From contig JAISNB010000071.1 of assembly GCA_031276435.1 (NCBI GenBank), positions 1 to 19,124 of the forward strand: a stretch of DNA of 19,124 nt. Direction: 5' to 3'. Shown in pieces: positions 16,981 through 19,124 of the stretch; the stretch's first letter is position 1, and each line of letters starts with the position of its first letter. The position numbers were made by a program, and so were the translations under genes. The stretch is from Burkholderiaceae bacterium. GTDB taxonomy: Bacteria > Pseudomonadota > Gammaproteobacteria > Burkholderiales > Burkholderiaceae_C. The notes below the pieces were generated by a model. The model worked only from the letters and a program-made list of their open reading frames with translations. It did no database searches and had not been told where the DNA came from.

Positions 16981-19124
16981 ATGCTGTTTGAAGACACCTC
17001 TCCACTGCTGGCCGGGCTGAACCCGGAGCAGGCCGCCGCCGTCACCCTGCCAGCCGAATCCGCGCTGATTCTGGCTGGCGCCGGATCGGGCAAGACCCGC
17101 GTGCTCATCACGCGCATTGCCTGGTTGCTGCAAACCCGGCAGGTTGCGCCCGCGGGCATGCTGGCCGTCACCTTCACCAACAAGGCCGCCAAAGAGATGA
17201 TGGTGCGCCTGTCGGCCATGCTGCCGCTCAATGTGCGGGGCATGTGGATAGGCACTTTCCACGGCCTGTGCAACCGCTTCTTGCGCGCGCACCACAAGCT
17301 GGCGCAACTGCCCGCCACGTTCCAGATTCTGGACATGCAAGATCAGCTTTCGGCCATCAAACGCCTGTGCAAGCAATTCAATGTGGACGAAGAACGCTTT
17401 GCGCCCAAGCAGTTGCAGTGGTTCATATCGAGCAGCAAGGAAGAGGGCCTGCGCCCCGACGTGGTGGAAGTGCGCGACGCCGAGGCGCGCCACAAGGTTG
17501 AGATCTACCAACTCTACGAGGCGCAATGCCAGCGCGAAGGCGTGGTGGACTTTGGCGAGCTGATGCTGCGCAGCTACGAACTGCTGCGCGACAACCAAGC
17601 CCTGCGCGAGCATTACCGCCAACGTTTCAGGCACATCCTGATCGACGAATTCCAGGACACCAACCGCCTGCAATACGCCTGGATCAAGCTGATTGCCGGT
17701 CTGCCCGACCAGGGCGGCGGCGCCGTTTTTGCCGTGGGCGATGACGACCAGAGCATCTACGCCTTCCGTGGCGCGCGCGTGGGCAACATGGCCGACTTTG
17801 TGGGCGAATTTGGCGTGCGCCACCAAATCAAGCTGGAACAAAACTATCGCAGCCACAGCAACATCCTCGATTGCGCCAACGCCCTCATCAGCCACAACCA
17901 GCGCCGCCTGGGCAAAAACCTGCGCACCCAGCAAGGCGCGGGCGAGGCCGTTCGCGTATACGAAGCCGCCAGCAACTTTGCCGAAGCCGAATGGCTGGTC
18001 GAGCAGGCGCAACACCTCATCCAGACCGAAGGCATGGCGCGCGGCGCCATCGCCGTGCTCTACCGCAGCAACGCGCAAAGCCGCGCCATAGAAACGCAAT
18101 TCTTCAATGCCGGCATCGCCTACCGTGTCTATGGCGGCCTGCGCTTTTTCGAGCGCATGGAAATCAAACACGCCCTGGCCTACCTGCGCCTGCTGGAAAA
18201 CCCGCAAGACGACACCAGCTTTCTGCGCGTGGTCAACTTCCCGCCGCGCGGCATTGGCGCGCGCAGCATCGAGGCGCTGCAAGACGCCGCCCGCGCCGCT
18301 GGCGTCGCGCTGTACGATGCCGCCGCAAACGCCGCCATCGGGCGCGCCAGCGCCAGTCTGGCCGCATTCGTTGCCAAAATCGACGCGCTGCGCGCGCAAA
18401 CCGCCGCCCTGCCGCTGCGCGAAATTGTCGAAACCGTGCTTGAAGGCAGCGGCCTCAACGAGCACTACCGCAACGACCGCGAAGGCGCCGACCGGCTCGA
18501 AAACCTGGCCGAACTGGCCAGCGCCGCCGAAAGCTTCGTCACCCAGGAAGGCTTTGGCAAAGAAGCCATCGCCCTGCCGTTGGACGAAACCGCTACGCGG
18601 CTCACCAATCAGGCGCTGAAAACGCAAGCGCCCCCTGTGCCCGCCGCCCGCGCCCTGGCGCCTGATGCCGAAACCGGCGAAACCCTCAGCCCGCTGGCCG
18701 CCTTTTTGACCCACGCCGCGCTGGAAGCTGGCGACAACCAGGCGCAAACCGGGCAAGACGCCGTGCAACTGATGACCGTACACGCCAGCAAGGGACTGGA
18801 ATTTGACGCAGTATTCATCACCGGGCTTGAAGAAGGGCTGTTCCCGCACGACAACGCGCTGTCCAGCTACGACGGGCTGGAAGAAGAGCGCCGCCTCATG
18901 TACGTGGCCATCACCCGCGCGCGCGGGCACCTGTACCTGAGCCACGCGCAAATGCGCATGCTGCACGGCCAGACCCGCTACTGCGTGCGCAGCCGTTTCC
19001 TGGAAGAACTGCCAGAAGAAAACCTCAAATGGCTGACCCCGAAACGCGCGACCGGCGCGGACGGCGGCATGGACGCCGCGCCGCCGCCGCGCGCAAAACC
19101 CGCCTGGGCCAGCAGCGGCGGCTA
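16981..19124 (+). CDS. uvrD: UvrD/Rep-family DNA helicase (partial, 3' end outside window)
   Basis: Superfamily 1A 3'-5' DNA helicase acting in nucleotide excision and mismatch repair. About 714 codons are present without a stop, so the C-terminal tail (probably under 100 residues) lies beyond the window. Motifs run in order: LNPEQAAAV (Q motif), Walker A AGAGSGKT (32-39), AVTFTNKAAKEM (Ia), IGTFHGLCNRFLR, ILIDEFQDTN (II), VGDDDQSIYAFRGA (III), LEQNYRS (IV), TVHASKGLEFDAVF (V) and EEERRLMYVAITRAR (VI). The C-terminal segment seen is Pro/Ala-rich with ASSGG. UvrD is preferred to Rep or PcrA from the GDDDQSIY motif and overall order, but the missing end keeps this open. The gene is 81 nt after the acyl-CoA dehydrogenase and appears separately transcribed. 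Confidence 0.93.
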   Translation, partial: MLFEDTSPLLAGLNPEQAAAVTLPAESALILAGAGSGKTRVLITRIAWLLQTRQVAPAGMLAVTFTNKAAKEMMVRLSAMLPLNVRGMWIGTFHGLCNRFLRAHHKLAQLPATFQILDMQDQLSAIKRLCKQFNVDEERFAPKQLQWFISSSKEEGLRPDVVEVRDAEARHKVEIYQLYEAQCQREGVVDFGELMLRSYELLRDNQALREHYRQRFRHILIDEFQDTNRLQYAWIKLIAGLPDQGGGAVFAVGDDDQSIYAFRGARVGNMADFVGEFGVRHQIKLEQNYRSHSNILDCANALISHNQRRLGKNLRTQQGAGEAVRVYEAASNFAEAEWLVEQAQHLIQTEGMARGAIAVLYRSNAQSRAIETQFFNAGIAYRVYGGLRFFERMEIKHALAYLRLLENPQDDTSFLRVVNFPPRGIGARSIEALQDAARAAGVALYDAAANAAIGRASASLAAFVAKIDALRAQTAALPLREIVETVLEGSGLNEHYRNDREGADRLENLAELASAAESFVTQEGFGKEAIALPLDETATRLTNQALKTQAPPVPAARALAPDAETGETLSPLAAFLTHAALEAGDNQAQTGQDAVQLMTVHASKGLEFDAVFITGLEEGLFPHDNALSSYDGLEEERRLMYVAITRARGHLYLSHAQMRMLHGQTRYCVRSRFLEELPEENLKWLTPKRATGADGGMDAAPPPRAKPAWASSGG

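Noticed and set aside
16702..18966. 754-codon open frame on the minus strand
   Set aside because: It is antisense to uvrD, whose plus-strand frame contains all superfamily 1 helicase motifs in order. The long open frame is a by-product of GC-rich codon use and has low-complexity Ala/Gly/Val/Gln-rich sequence.

Overview
The window looks like chromosomal DNA of a GC-rich betaproteobacterium, most likely Burkholderiales near Comamonadaceae. This is inferred from base composition, the Pseudomonas-type hut pathway and a TACAAT-N6-ATG start on uvrD; no phylogeny could be run. I see no mobile elements, CRISPR arrays or phage genes. Coding is dense, and the longest gene-free stretch is about 214 bases.

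Left end (1-2161, minus strand): two tandem paralogous small membrane proteins of unknown function, then GMP reductase (guaC), then a tRNA-Ala(CGC) and a strong intrinsic terminator. The two membrane-protein genes share a nearly identical 54-nt segment covering their start codons and upstream sequence.

Centre (2284-13250, minus strand): a histidine-utilisation array. In transcription order it is a NitT/TauT-type ABC importer (binding protein, permease, ATPase), the GntR-family repressor hutC, then hutH, hutU, hutD, hutI, hutF and hutG. Together the enzymes take histidine through urocanate, imidazolonepropionate, formiminoglutamate and formylglutamate to glutamate, formate and two ammonia. This is the five-step route through HutF and HutG. 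Many junctions are 4-nt ATGA overlaps, suggesting translational coupling. A perfect HutC-type palindrome lies just before hutH. Two related HutC-like elements, in inverted orientation, lie upstream of the transporter operon. HutC therefore probably controls both uptake and catabolism, and the importer probably carries histidine, urocanate or a related compound.

Right (13465-16899): a LysR-type regulator is transcribed away from a two-gene operon encoding a class III (CaiB/BaiF) CoA-transferase and an acyl-CoA dehydrogenase. This is a small acid-activation and oxidation module of unknown substrate.

Right end (16981-19124): the UvrD-family DNA helicase, running off the window, with a -10 element so close to its ATG that the mRNA may be leaderless.

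Nothing here is a plainly new system. The best leads are the transporter tied to hut by shared operator-like sites, and the duplicated membrane-protein pair with its conserved leader.
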